Assembly (NCBI RefSeq): GCF_003056055.1
Contig: NZ_PYFP01000001.1
Span: forward strand, 2,480,001-2,544,000
Direction: 5' to 3'
Source of the DNA: Glaciimonas sp. PCH181
Lineage (GTDB): Bacteria > Pseudomonadota > Gammaproteobacteria > Burkholderiales > Burkholderiaceae_D
DNA length: 64,000 nucleotides
A model generated the notes under the pieces. It did not search any database. It saw only the letters and a program-made list of their open reading frames with translations, and was not told the DNA's origin. Both the position numbers and the translations under genes were made by a program. Of the stretch, positions 46,159 to 55,293 are shown in pieces (within the stretch, counting starts at the first letter, position 1; every line of letters starts with the position of its first letter).

Positions 46159-47850
46159 CTAGTCAGGCCAAGAGAGCGCGTTGGTTTCCGAGCGCTTGGA
46201 TAATCTGTACGAGAGTTGGCGCCGGGTGATGCCGAGCATACGTGCAGCGTGAGTAAGATTGCCACCGGATTTTCCTACCGCAAATTTAAGTAGCCGGTCT
46301 TCATGCGTATTGAGATTAAAACCTTCGCTAAGCAGTTCCTCATAACCGATTCCATAACTTCCGTCGTCCGCCTCATGTAAGTGGCCGTCACCGGCAATTT
46401 CCTCTCCTTTTCGCAGTGGCTCTTCAATATTAGCGAACAAATGATCGATCTCGATATACCCACCGGCCGTGACAAGAAGTACGCCCCGCTCAATGACATT
46501 TTCGAGTTCCCGAATATTGCCCGGCCATGGATATTTAGACAGCATGAGCAGTGCACGGTCCGTTACGCCTCTTACTTTTTTGTGGTAACGCAAACTATGT
46601 TTTTCAATCAACGAATCAATCAATAGCGGTAGATCCGCGCGCCGCTCTCGCAGCGGTGGAATTAATACCGGATACGTAGCAAGCCGGTAATAGAGATCCG
46701 GGCGAAAACGCCCATCTGCAATTGCCTGTTGCAAATTGACATTAGTTGCCGCAACAAGCCGGACATCCACTTTACATACCTGATTGTCGCCTAATCGCTC
46801 CACCTCTCCGGTTTGCAATACGCGCAGAAGCTTTACTTGAGCCGCTTGACTCATCTCCCCGATTTCGTCAAGGAATAGGGTTCCCCCGTGCGCGCGTTCA
46901 AAGCGGCCGGGCCGTGATTGATCGGCGCCGGTGTACGCACCTTTGGTCACACCAAACAATTCGGACTCGATCAGGTCGTGGGGAATAGCGGCGCAGTTAA
47001 TGGCCACGAACGGCTTGTCGGCACGTGGTCCATTGTCGTGCAGCCAACGCGCGAAACGCTCTTTTCCAACCCCGGTTTCGCCGAGTAATAATACGCTGAT
47101 AGCGCTTGGGCAAGCTTTATTGAGAAGATCAAAAGCCTGTCGAAATCCTGCCGATACGCCGATCAAACTACCGGGAGTGCGCTCGTTCGATAAGCTGGCC
47201 CGCAACTGCGCGACTTCCTCCTGTAACTCCATCAACTCCCTGACAATATTGTCTGGGTGAAAGTAACGTAAGTAATCAGGGTCGTTCCAATCTTCGGCCA
47301 ACTTACCCACAATACGGCAATTAGCTGCGCCACACGCTTTACATTCCGTTTCACGGAACACAACAAACCGGTTCATAAAGGCGGTTGCATAACCAGAGGC
47401 ATAGCCTATCTGACTCCAGCACGCGTGGTCCTTGCCGATACCGAACAACTGACTCTGCGATTCAGCTTCCCAGGAATACTCCCATAAGAATTCCCCATAA
47501 AAAGTTCCTCGCGCAAGACTGATTTCGGAATTGACCAATTTGGCTTTTACCATACCCTCGAGCATGTGCATTTCAGCACCAACCAAAAAAATATCTTCCA
47601 GCGAATTGTTGCCAACGATTTTTTTGACGAGCTCGGCGTCTTTTTTGCCAGACTCAAATCCCATACGTACCAAAAGCCCGCGTGCTCGTTCAACCCCCAA
47701 CGAATCGAACAACTCCTTTCGTAGTGCACCGAACGCTTTGGTATGAAGCAGCAACATTCGGCCCTCATCAAGCCAAATTTCTCCATTTTCGGGATCAAAG
47801 CGTAGCAGCGATCGCAATTTCAATCGCTCGATAAGGTCCATGGTTTTCAA
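46159..47850 (-). CDS. dmpR: Sigma-54-dependent phenol-responsive activator, DmpR/MopR/PoxR family
   Basis: 563 aa. An N-terminal XylR_N/V4R sensor (about 1-210) includes the zinc-type ETECKACGAANC motif known from MopR. A short B linker leads to an AAA+ domain with Walker A GETGVGKE, GAYTGA (sigma-54 contact loop, Tyr for the commoner Phe) and Walker B GGTLFLDEIGEM. A Fis-type helix-turn-helix (GNLTHAARMLGITRRQLSYRL) ends it. Phenol binding should relieve repression and drive the -24/-12 promoters at 45694 and 22458. AAGGAG with 6-nt spacing supports the TTG start at 47850 over the ATG nine bases later. Confidence 0.93.
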   Translation of the reverse strand: MKTMDLIERLKLRSLLRFDPENGEIWLDEGRMLLLHTKAFGALRKELFDSLGVERARGLLVRMGFESGKKDAELVKKIVGNNSLEDIFLVGAEMHMLEGMVKAKLVNSEISLARGTFYGEFLWEYSWEAESQSQLFGIGKDHACWSQIGYASGYATAFMNRFVVFRETECKACGAANCRIVGKLAEDWNDPDYLRYFHPDNIVRELMELQEEVAQLRASLSNERTPGSLIGVSAGFRQAFDLLNKACPSAISVLLLGETGVGKERFARWLHDNGPRADKPFVAINCAAIPHDLIESELFGVTKGAYTGADQSRPGRFERAHGGTLFLDEIGEMSQAAQVKLLRVLQTGEVERLGDNQVCKVDVRLVAATNVNLQQAIADGRFRPDLYYRLATYPVLIPPLRERRADLPLLIDSLIEKHSLRYHKKVRGVTDRALLMLSKYPWPGNIRELENVIERGVLLVTAGGYIEIDHLFANIEEPLRKGEEIAGDGHLHEADDGSYGIGYEELLSEGFNLNTHEDRLLKFAVGKSGGNLTHAARMLGITRRQLSYRLSKRSETNALSWPD

Positions 47851-48224
47851 TCTATCTCCTTTATTTTTTATAATTTACCCACGGATAGGGCCCCTGATTC
47901 GGCGGCATCCTGACGCCAATAGCGACTTCCTTCTTCGCTGGCACATCAATGGTGGCGGAGAAATCAGCGCATGACACGCTAAGGTAATTCCCGAGAGAAA
48001 CTGTTGTTTCGCGCCCTTACATTTTCCACAAGAGGTGGTAATTGCCTTCAGCAATAATCAAAATAACACCTATAAGTTAACCATTTTTTGTCATCATCAC
48101 CTTTTTATTGTGCGGTGGTAACATTCAGACGGTACTAATAATAGTTCAAAATAATGCATTATCCTCATAAATTTGCATCACTAATCTGCACAACTAATCT
48201 GAGTTACAGGAGTATCAAATAGAT
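47851..48224. other. Divergent promoter region between activator and LysR genes
   Basis: About 375 bp, AT rich near the LysR side (48050-48210). It must hold the promoters for both divergent genes. Several T-N11-A stretches exist, but none stands out, so I do not name an operator. Confidence 0.4.
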
Positions 48225-49130
48225 ATGGAATTTCGCCATCTAAAATATTTTATTGCAGTTGCACAGGAAAAAAATTTTGGGCGGGCGTCAGTTTCACTCA
48301 ACATTTCACAACCTCCTTTGACCCGTCAAATTCAGCAATTAGAGGATGAAATAGGTGTACAGCTTTTCATTCGAACACCTAAAGGTGTTGAGCTAACACC
48401 CGCAGGGGAATTGCTACTTCAGGAAGGCCAGAACATTCTCTCCCTAATAGAGCAAACAACTGAGCGAACACGCCGCGCAGGCCAAGGAAAACTCGGTCGT
48501 ATAGACATTGGGATCTTCGGCTCGGGTACGCTAGACGTCATTCCAAAACTACTATTACGTTTTCGCAGCACCTACCCCGATGTCAATGTAGTGTTACATA
48601 CGATGACAAAAAGTGAACAAATTACAGCGATCCGCCAGCGGCGTATCACGGTTGGTTTCAATCGCCTTCTGGAGCCTTATCCAGACCTAGGGACGGAACT
48701 TGTGGTGACAGAGGCGATTATAGTTGCGCTGAACGCGCAGCATCCATTGGCAGTAGAAGAAGCCATTCCCTTACAAGCACTCAGAAACGAGCCGATGGTC
48801 ATGTTTCCAACGGGCACACGCCCCAACTTTATGGACAAAGTTGTAGATCTTTGTAGAGGTGAAGGTTTTCTTCCTGTGGTCTCGCAAGCTGTTGGCGATG
48901 CTGTCACTGGCCTCGCCTTAGTCGCAAGTGGTTTTGGGATTTCAATGGTAGCCGAGTCGGCTACCTCACTACAATTGCCCGGCGTTGTCTACCGGCCTTT
49001 AAAGAACGCGCCGCATGCCGTCGTCGATTTAAGTTGCGTTTATCGGCAGGATGATCAGTCCCCGATATTAAAATCGTTTCTGGAAGTCGTCAAAATATTT
49101 TCTAATGAAAACCGGTCCTCTAAGAATTAA
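48225..49130 (+). CDS. LysR-type transcriptional regulator, BenM/CatM-like
   Basis: 301 aa. The N-terminal winged helix reads MEFRHLKYFIAVAQEKNFGRAS and ISQPPLTRQIQQLEDEIGVQLF, close to the CatM/BenM/CatR branch. The C-terminal ligand domain has IDIGIFGSGTLDVIPKLL and GISMVAESAT. Such regulators respond to muconate or related ring-cleavage products. No cat or ben gene is adjacent, so its target is unknown; it may modulate the neighbouring phenol cluster or have been separated from its operon by the insertion sequences that follow. Confidence 0.9.
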   Translation: MEFRHLKYFIAVAQEKNFGRASVSLNISQPPLTRQIQQLEDEIGVQLFIRTPKGVELTPAGELLLQEGQNILSLIEQTTERTRRAGQGKLGRIDIGIFGSGTLDVIPKLLLRFRSTYPDVNVVLHTMTKSEQITAIRQRRITVGFNRLLEPYPDLGTELVVTEAIIVALNAQHPLAVEEAIPLQALRNEPMVMFPTGTRPNFMDKVVDLCRGEGFLPVVSQAVGDAVTGLALVASGFGISMVAESATSLQLPGVVYRPLKNAPHAVVDLSCVYRQDDQSPILKSFLEVVKIFSNENRSSKN

Positions 49131-49177
49131 CTATTCTTGATCGAATGCTAAGAAAAAGAATATGAATTAAAAAATTA

Positions 49178-49254
49178 GCTCCGCCCTCTGTGCCCCCTGT
49201 GTCACGATAGATGTCGCGTCATTTAATTTTCATTAATTGTATCGGGGGCGGAGC
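49178..49254. repeat. 9-bp inverted repeat in the intergenic region
   Basis: GCTCCGCCC (49178-49186) and GGGCGGAGC (49246-49254) are perfect inverted copies, 59 bp apart, just before the IS3 remnant. They may be remains of an insertion-sequence end or a weak terminator for the LysR gene. Confidence 0.4.
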
Positions 49255-49265
49255 AAAGTCGTGAA

Positions 49266-49318
49266 GTGAAACGTTATTCAGGAGAACGCAAGGAAGCCAT
49301 TTTGAGAGGGGTCGGAGC
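49266..49318 (+). pseudogene. 5' remnant of an IS3-type orfA
   Basis: From GTG 49266 the frame reads KRYSGERKEAILRGVGA, the typical N-terminus of an IS3-family OrfA (helix-turn-helix entry). It is cut after 18 codons by the terminal repeat of the inverted IS3-type element at 49319. The remainder is not found on the far side. Confidence 0.6.
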
Positions 49319-49353
49319 GTGTCAAACTATTTGAGACAGTTTTTGCAAATAGT

Positions 49354-50376
49354 TTAGTGAGCAATTTTGGCTTGGTCTGTAACTCCTGATGCTTGTTTTG
49401 GCATGTTGATTCCAGCCTCCGTGGGTAAGATCGGTGGCTGGGGCTGTCGGTGCTTGAATCGATTAGGATGCTTTGTAAAGGCGTCTTCCAGAACCAATAC
49501 GCGCTGTTCGTGGATCATGGTTGAAACCCCGGTGTGCATGGCCGCTGGCGTCATGTAGACGATGCCGGAATGGCGATGATCATAGTTATACCAGGCAAAG
49601 AACGTTTGGCAGTAGGCGCGTACATCGGCTAACGAATCAAACCGGTGCGGGAAATTGGGGCGATATTTCATCGTCTTGAATTGCGCTTCCGAGTAGGGAT
49701 TGTCGTCGGAAGTGTAGGGATGACTATGACTTTTGACAACGCCCAAATCGACCAGCAGGTCGGCCACCAGCTTCGAACGCATCGCCGCACCTCAATCGGC
49801 ATGCAGGGTCAACTGGTCGCGCCCGATGCCTTCGTTGTCGCAGGTATGACCGATGAGTGTCTCCGCCAACGCGTCCGATTCGCAATCGGCAATCATCCAG
49901 CCGACGACGTAGCGGCTGAAGATATCCAAAATGACATACAAGTGAAAGTGCGCGGACTTGACCGGCCCCTTGATTTTTGTGATGTCCCACGACCATACTT
50001 CGCATGGTTTGGTCGCCAGCAGTTCGGGCCGCGTATAGGCCGGGTGAACTAGTTGATTGCGCCGGGGCCGCGTGCCGCTGGTGGCGCGAAGGATGCGATA
50101 GAAGGTCGACACCGATGCCATGTAGATGCCGGTGTCGAGCAGCATTGCGTAGACCGTGTGCGGCGCAACATCGACGTATTCGGGTGAATGCAATACCTTC
50201 AGCACCTCGCCGCGTTCGTCCGCGCTCAGTGCCATTGGAGAGCGACGTGGCCTGCGCACCGTATGCTGTTCGGTACGTGCCTGTTGGGCGCGATAGTAGC
50301 TGGCGCGCGGTACGCCCATGCCGGTGCACACGGCGCTTGCGCCAAGCTGTGCCACCAAATGCGTGGTGGCATTCAT
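49354..50376 (-). pseudogene. IS3-family transposase OrfB with an internal stop
   Basis: From ATG 50376 (MNATTHLVAQLG) through VPRASYYRAQQ, the integrase core starts with WSWDITKIKGP (first Asp), continues to DNEGIGRDQLTLHAD, and meets TGA at 49792-49794. The same frame resumes with MRSKLVADLL and runs to the C-terminus with SDDNPYSEAQFKTMKYRP (the terminal Asp-Glu of the DDE triad). A CGA to TGA change would explain the stop. The element is therefore unlikely to transpose by itself. Confidence 0.85.
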
Positions 50377-50806
50377 CACGGGACTTCCCCTGCCGTGGGC
50401 AAGCCCAGTAATTCGCAAAGTTTTTTTGAACATCGATAATCTGCTCGGCTCGATTAAGCTTCTTGCGTAGTTTTTCGTTCTCCAGTTCCAAATTGGCGAT
50501 GCGGCGGTCGATCGCCTTCGCTGGATCGGGTTGAGGGCCACGCTGTTTGCTTTGGGGGCCTGCTGCGTCCATGGCCGTGATCTCTACGCGCCACTTGCTC
50601 AAATGCGAGCTGTACAGTCCTTCGCGGCGTAGCAGCGCACCAATGGCACCCGTCTGCGTGCACGCGTTCGCCTCCTGGACGATGCGGCGCATGTAGCTCT
50701 TTGTAAAAGTGCGCCTGCGAGCCACAGCAACAACTTCGGAATCGAATTCCGGTTGGTGGGCGGGGACATCATCTTGTGGCAGAACTGTTGTCATCGTCGG
50801 GTCCAT
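50376..50806 (-). pseudogene. IS3-family OrfA with a one-base shift in a poly-A tract
   Basis: From 50806, VAVARRRTFTKSYMRRIVQEA is the helix-turn-helix and KAIDRRIANLELENEKLRKK the leucine-zipper-like helix. The run of seven A (50421-50427) puts the end out of frame: with eight A it would read VQKKLCELLGLPTAGEVP and stop at 50376, overlapping the orfB start as TGATG. A-AAA-AAC is also a -1 slippery sequence, so slippage could restore that end. Otherwise the frame continues as a meaningless 360-codon ORF. Confidence 0.75.
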
Positions 50807-50868
50807 GTATTCAACTTCCTTAATTAGAGTGATGAAGTTGTCTCACAACAGTTTGACACAGGGGCACC

Positions 50869-51566
50869 ATGGAAAAGAATTGGGCTGAGGAAGAGTTGTC
50901 GGAAATCAATCTGGGTGATGAGCGCTTGAACAAGCGGTCAAAATCCTTGCTGGCAAGATTGGGCGAGAAGCCCACCGCGAGTATTCCGACTGCTTGTAAC
51001 GGCTGGGGTGAAACGATGGCAGCCTACCGTTTCTTTGACAATGCCACCATCGATTGCCGCGCGATCATGGCACCGCATTGGCAGTGCACCGAACAGCGCA
51101 TGACCGCACAGCCGGTAGTGCTGTGCTTGCAGGACACGACCGAACTGGACTTCAACGGCCAAGATACGTTCGGTCTCGGACCATTGAGCTACGAAGCCCA
51201 GCGCGGCATGTACCTGCACCCAACCTACGCGGTCACTCCCGGGCGCGAACCGCTAAGCATCATTGACGCATGGATGTGGGCGCGCGAAAAGAAGGACAAA
51301 TTCGGCATCCGTGGCGGTCCGAAGGAAAGCCTGCGCTGGATTGAAGGGTACGAACGACTCGCCGAGATGGCGGTGACGTTGCCCGGCACGCGACTGGTAT
51401 ATGTCGCCGACCGCGAAGCCGATCTGGTGCCGTTGATGTTGCGCGCGCAAGAATTGGGCACGCCGGACGACTGGCTGGTACGCGCTCAGCACAACCGCTG
51501 CCTGCTGGAGGGCGAGAAGCTGTGGCAGCACGCGGGTGCGGGCGAGCCGCTCGGCGAACTTTCCAT
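50869..51566 (+). pseudogene. IS4-family (Tn5/IS50-like) transposase, 3' truncated
   Basis: About 232 codons of a Tn5-type transposase: WAEEELSEINLGDERLNKRS at the N-terminus, GWGETMAAYRFFDN, LCLQDTTELDFNGQ (first catalytic Asp) and VYVADREADLVPLM (second Asp). It ends at about 51566 where the sequence switches to an unrelated minus-strand gene fragment, so the third catalytic residue is missing. It starts 9 bp after the end of the IS3 element. Confidence 0.88.
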
Positions 51567-51877
51567 TCGAGTTCGTCACGGTGTTGCGGGTCGCCGCCGG
51601 CGGCCAGCGCTATCTCGATGGAATCGCTGCGCAGCGGTTCGGCATAAAAATGGGCTGCGGCGCCGGCGTCGGCCGCGACGCCTGGCGCCGCAGCTGTGTT
51701 GGCCGGTGCCGACAGGCCCAGCAATCCGGTGACTTTGCCGGTACCCAGCGGATCGAGGTGAAATTCGGCCGGCAGAATCACGCCAAGCAGGATCGCGGTG
51801 GCGCCCAGCAGGCTGCCAATCACGATCATCATCAGTTGCCGGCGCGACGGCGGCACGGTGATCTGGCCTGGTTTCAT
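51567..51877 (-). pseudogene. Fragment of a membrane-anchor protein following the HupE-like gene
   Basis: From ATG 51877 it reads MKPGQITVPPSRRQLMMIVI, with one membrane helix and a periplasmic Ala-rich region, then LRSDSIEIALAAGG and DELEWK. I recall this as the start of single-pass anchor proteins found beside HupE-like genes. It breaks off at about 51567 against the IS4 remnant. The start overlaps the preceding stop (ATGA), so the two genes were once coupled. Confidence 0.6.
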
Positions 51878-52689
51878 GGGACGACACCTCGCTGCAAGCA
51901 GAAGCCGGCGAGCTGATAGCCGGTCAACAGGAAACCCGCACCGAGCATCAGCACGTTGGCGGAGATGGCCTGGCGGTCGAAGCGCGCGCTGCGGCGCCAC
52001 GCGAGCAGCAATGCCATCATCAGCGACAAGGCAAGTAGTTGGCCGAGCTCGATTCCAACGTGGAACGCGAGCAAGTTGGGAATCAGTCCCTGGCCTGAAA
52101 GATGCAGTTCTTGCAATTTGGTGGCGCGACCGAAGCCGTGACACAGGCCGAACAAGAGTACTGCCCAGCATCGGTTGGGGGTAACGCCGAACAGCGTGCG
52201 GAAGCCGTCGAGGTTGTCGAAGGCCTTGTAGGCGACCGATAGGCCGATGATGGCGTCGACCAGCCAGGTGTTTGCATTGACACTGCCGAGCACGCCGCCG
52301 AGCAGCGTCATGCTGTGGCCGAGCGCGAACAGCGTAACGTAGATGGACAGTGGAAATTGCGCGAGCAACCAGTAATGGCCGATCAAGTTGCCGAAAACCC
52401 AGCCAGAAGAAACACAACCCTGTGCAAGTTCCGATGTCACCTCGACCAGTGTGGCAATGCCAAGCTCTGCACCTCCGAAGCACTTCGGCGTCAGGATGCC
52501 CAGCAAGCCGGAAGCACGCAGCTCCGCTATTGTTTCTTCAGGAATGCGCCTCAGTTCCTCGGTATGCGCTGCACGCTCTCGCAATGTGGGGACGAACTGC
52601 TTTGCACAAGCAACGGCTTCAGCACGGCTGGACAAACGGGCGACGTCAGCATCGAAGTTTGAATTCTTTTGTTGGGCGATAATTGACAT
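51874..52689 (-). CDS. Chimeric ORF: acyl-CoA-dehydrogenase-like N-terminus fused to a HupE/UreJ-like membrane protein
   Basis: 271 aa. Residues 1 to about 114 (AEAVACAKQFVPTLRERAAH, RIPEETIAELRASGLLGIL, SSGWVFGNLIGHYWLLAQFP) match the first domain of flavin-dependent hydroxylases of the acyl-CoA dehydrogenase superfamily, such as HsaA-type enzymes. From about residue 115 it switches to ALGHSMTLLGG, LLFGLCHGFGRATKL and AFHVGIELGQLL, the C-terminal helices of a HupE/UreJ family protein that lacks its own start. Neither half is complete, so it is probably a deletion-junction product with no function, although the frame is intact. Confidence 0.75.
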   Translation of the reverse strand: MSIIAQQKNSNFDADVARLSSRAEAVACAKQFVPTLRERAAHTEELRRIPEETIAELRASGLLGILTPKCFGGAELGIATLVEVTSELAQGCVSSGWVFGNLIGHYWLLAQFPLSIYVTLFALGHSMTLLGGVLGSVNANTWLVDAIIGLSVAYKAFDNLDGFRTLFGVTPNRCWAVLLFGLCHGFGRATKLQELHLSGQGLIPNLLAFHVGIELGQLLALSLMMALLLAWRRSARFDRQAISANVLMLGAGFLLTGYQLAGFCLQRGVVP

Positions 52690-53209
52690 GGCTTGTTCCT
52701 ACATAAAGATTTTGGAGTTCGAGCAGTGGACTACTGTCAAGGCTGGTTGGTCATCCGGCCTGCCGTCGGAGCGCGCATTTGGATGACTGGCTGCTTACGT
52801 GCAACTGCCATTGCTCATGACGCTGTGCCTATAGATCTTCATAGTTTTTCTCCATTTATATTTTTGTTGCTTGTGCACCGTTGTCGGTCTGCACTTCGAT
52901 GAAATTATTATCTGCGCTGTTTGGGTAAATGAAAAATGGAAAAAGTGCGGCGATACATTCAATAATTGGAATGTAAGCAGCCCTTTGGACAGCGATGACA
53001 GAGGTGCGATCGTCGGTATTTGGGACGATATAGGGATAAAGGGCCAAATTCGCATCAAGGTTCGGCGGAACAACAAGCCCGTCCCACATGTATTTCTGGA
53101 TTACTTATTGGCTATGTCACCGGGACGTGTGGGCACGCTCCGATGGCAGCGCTAAGCAATTTTTCCGGCGTGGCAATCCGCTGCCCATCTATTCCTCAAT
53201 TGAAACGCC
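52690..53209. other. Region without a recognised gene between remnants
   Basis: About 520 bp, AT rich compared with its flanks. A 77-codon minus-strand frame (52856-53089, with YIPIIECIAALFPFFIY as a possible membrane helix) and a 94-codon plus-strand frame cross it; neither resembles a family I know. Probably debris from the same rearrangements. Confidence 0.4.
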
Positions 53210-53391
53210 AGCCCAACTAATTGCTTTTCTAGCTGGCGGGCTCCCTTTTCCGACTCGAGCAAGTACATTTCATCAGCCTCAGCGATAACCCGCAGAAACG
53301 ACGCACGGTCTGTATTAGACAATGTGAGGAAACGATGGCGCCAATGGAAGCTTGTATTCTTATGAATGCCGGCGCGAACCGCAGCGCGACG
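53210..53391 (-). pseudogene. IS1595-family transposase remnant
   Basis: The minus strand reads AGIHKNTSFHWRHRFLTL, then VIAEADEMYLLESEKGARQL. In IS1595-type transposases these are the helix-turn-helix end and the first catalytic segment (EADET(Y/F)FLESEKG). It is cut on one side by the IS6 element at 53392 and loses its frame after about 53250. Confidence 0.7.
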
Positions 53392-54213
53392 GGTTCTGTC
53401 GCGTTAAGCAAAGTCATCGAGCCGCTCAGGTAGACTACTGTCTTTGAAAAAAGGGGAACCGACATGCTCAAAACCAAAGGAATGCGATTTCCCATCGACG
53501 TGATTCTGGTCTGCATCCGTTGGTACGCAGCCTACCCATTGAGTTACCGTCACCTGGAAGAAATGATGGAAGAACGCGGCGTGGTTGTCGATCACTCATC
53601 GATCAATCGCTGGGCGATCCGGTTTCTGCCGTTACTTGAAAAGGCTTTCCGCAAACACAAGCGTCCGGATAGCGGAAGCTGGCGAATGGACGAGACCTAT
53701 ATAAAAGTCAAAGGCACCTGGAAGTATCTCTATCGGGCCGTGGACAAGGAAGGCAACACGGTCGATTTTCTATCGACAGCCAAGCGGGATAAGTGGGCTG
53801 TGAAACGTTTTTTCAACAAGGCCATGCAAGCTCATGGCGTTCCTGAAAAAGTCACGATGGATAAAAGCGGCGCCAACAAGGCGGCGATTAATGAGATCAA
53901 TGCCGGCAAGGACATTCCGATCATGGTTCGTCAGGTGAAATACCTCAACAATGTCGTCGAACAGGACCACCGTGCCATCAAGCGCGTGACCAAGCCGATG
54001 CTCAACTTCAAATCATTTCGGTCCGCCAAACACATCTTGGCCGGCATTGAACTCATGCACCTGATCCGTAAAAGCCAGCTCATGATGGAAGGCACCGATG
54101 AGATGACTTTTGCGGACCAATTTTATGCATTAGCGGGAAAAATCCGTCCAGTTTGAAGGCCGGTGCACCAGCTAGCTAGAAATCCGACTTGTCCTTGCTA
54201 ACGCGACAGAACC
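53392..54213 (+). mobile_element. IS6-family insertion sequence, apparently intact
   Basis: 822 bp with perfect 15-bp terminal inverted repeats GGTTCTGTCGCGTTA (53392-53406) and TAACGCGACAGAACC (54199-54213), and one complete transposase gene. The flanking 8 bp differ (GCGCGACG and GGAATTAA), so there is no target duplication. That is typical when an IS6 copy has produced an adjacent deletion or cointegrate resolution, and fits the truncated genes to its left. Confidence 0.93.
53464..54156 (+). CDS. IS6-family transposase
   Basis: 230 aa, full length. The helix-turn-helix is in SYRHLEEMMEERGVVVDHSS. The catalytic triad is D in WRMDETYIKVKG, D in VTMDKSGANKAA and E in NNVVEQDHRAIKR. It catalyses replicative transposition. 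All key residues are present, so it is probably active and may be the agent of the local rearrangements. Confidence 0.95.
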   Translation: MLKTKGMRFPIDVILVCIRWYAAYPLSYRHLEEMMEERGVVVDHSSINRWAIRFLPLLEKAFRKHKRPDSGSWRMDETYIKVKGTWKYLYRAVDKEGNTVDFLSTAKRDKWAVKRFFNKAMQAHGVPEKVTMDKSGANKAAINEINAGKDIPIMVRQVKYLNNVVEQDHRAIKRVTKPMLNFKSFRSAKHILAGIELMHLIRKSQLMMEGTDEMTFADQFYALAGKIRPV

Positions 54214-54270
54214 GGAATTAAACCCTATAAAATATCTTCACTGCGCACAACCGGTTGATTGGACGCTTAC

Positions 54271-55293
54271 TCAGTTTGTTTTAGTCACTTTAGAAAGATG
54301 ACGCGGCGTATCGGGATCAAAACCCCGCAGCCTCGCCACCGCTTCCACCATGATATAAAAACTTTGAATAGCTAGAATAGGATCTAACGCAGGTACATCT
54401 GCCGTGAACAACGTCAAATCACGTTCTGCCACATCGGGCGGGGCCGCCAATATGACACGGGCACCGCGCGCGCGCATTTCCTGGGCTGTCGTAATCAAGC
54501 CTTCCTGGGCTGGACCGCGCGTGGCAAATATTAGAATCGGATAACCTTCCTCCACGAGTGCCATCGGGCCATGCTTGACCTCCGCGCTCGAAAACGCTTC
54601 CGCCTGAATTGCGCATGTTTCCTTAAATTTTAGTGCCGCCTCCATTGCTATCGAATGACTCCAACCGCGTCCCAAAACCATGATCCGATCAGCATCGCAA
54701 AAAATCTTAAATGCTGTACTCCAGTCTTGTACGGATGCGAGCGCGAGTTGCTCAGGTAATTGCTTAAGGGCTGCCAGCATCGGTTCGTCATTGGCCCAAT
54801 GCGCCACTAATGCAGCACTGGCAGTCAGGCTGGTAATAAAGCTCTTGGTGGCGGCGACACTTTTTTCCGGCCCGGCGACTAGCGGGAGCACCCATTCACT
54901 GGCCTCCGCTAACGGGGAGGCAGGATCATTCACCATGGCAACCGTTGTAGCGCCGCCATCACGCAGATAACGCATCGGTCCGATCAAATCAGGACTCTGG
55001 CCCGATTGCGAGACAGCGACCGCCAGTACGTCGGCAGCCTCAATAGGCGAGCGATACAGGGTGATCAGGGACATCGGTAATGAGGTCACCAATTTCCCCA
55101 ACTGGGCCATCACCAGGTAGGCGAAATAGGCCGACGCGTGGTCAGAACTCCCGCGCGCGATCGTGACTACTGAGCGCGGTGGCTGAGCACGTAGTTTCGC
55201 TCCAAGCTCAGCGTAGATCGCCGTGTTTTGGGTAAACTGGGCGGCGACCGCATTGGCTGCTGCACGTGCCTCTTTAAGCATGAGTGATGTCAA
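54271..55293 (-). CDS. SIS-domain glucosamine-6-phosphate deaminase (NagB-II type)
   Basis: 340 aa with two SIS domains: TIARGSSDHASAYFAYL (phosphate-sugar site), VAVSQSGQSPDL, AATKSFITSLTA, then VLGRGWSHSIAMEAALKFKETC and AEVKHGPMALVEEG. It lacks the glutamine amidotransferase domain of GlmS, as NagB-II/AgaS proteins do. In this operon it should convert glucosamine-6-phosphate to fructose-6-phosphate and ammonia, the last step of sialic acid breakdown. It overlaps nagA by 20 bp. The IS6 element lies 57 bp beyond its stop. Confidence 0.88.
   Translation of the reverse strand: MTSLMLKEARAAANAVAAQFTQNTAIYAELGAKLRAQPPRSVVTIARGSSDHASAYFAYLVMAQLGKLVTSLPMSLITLYRSPIEAADVLAVAVSQSGQSPDLIGPMRYLRDGGATTVAMVNDPASPLAEASEWVLPLVAGPEKSVAATKSFITSLTASAALVAHWANDEPMLAALKQLPEQLALASVQDWSTAFKIFCDADRIMVLGRGWSHSIAMEAALKFKETCAIQAEAFSSAEVKHGPMALVEEGYPILIFATRGPAQEGLITTAQEMRARGARVILAAPPDVAERDLTLFTADVPALDPILAIQSFYIMVEAVARLRGFDPDTPRHLSKVTKTN

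Larger units (their letters stand above)
49319..50860 (-). mobile_element. IS3-family insertion sequence, degenerate
   Basis: About 1.54 kb bounded by imperfect inverted repeats: GTGTCAAACTATTTGAGACA at 49319-49338 and, inverted, GTGTCAAACTGTTGTGAGAC from 50860. It carries orfA and orfB on the minus strand, both damaged. I see no convincing direct target repeat in the flanks, so the element has probably been rearranged since insertion. Confidence 0.85.

Noticed and set aside
51260..52483. 407-codon minus-strand frame across the IS4 remnant and the HupE-like gene
   Set aside because: Mostly antisense to the transposase; only the MKPGQ part from 51877 to about 51567 looks like real protein.
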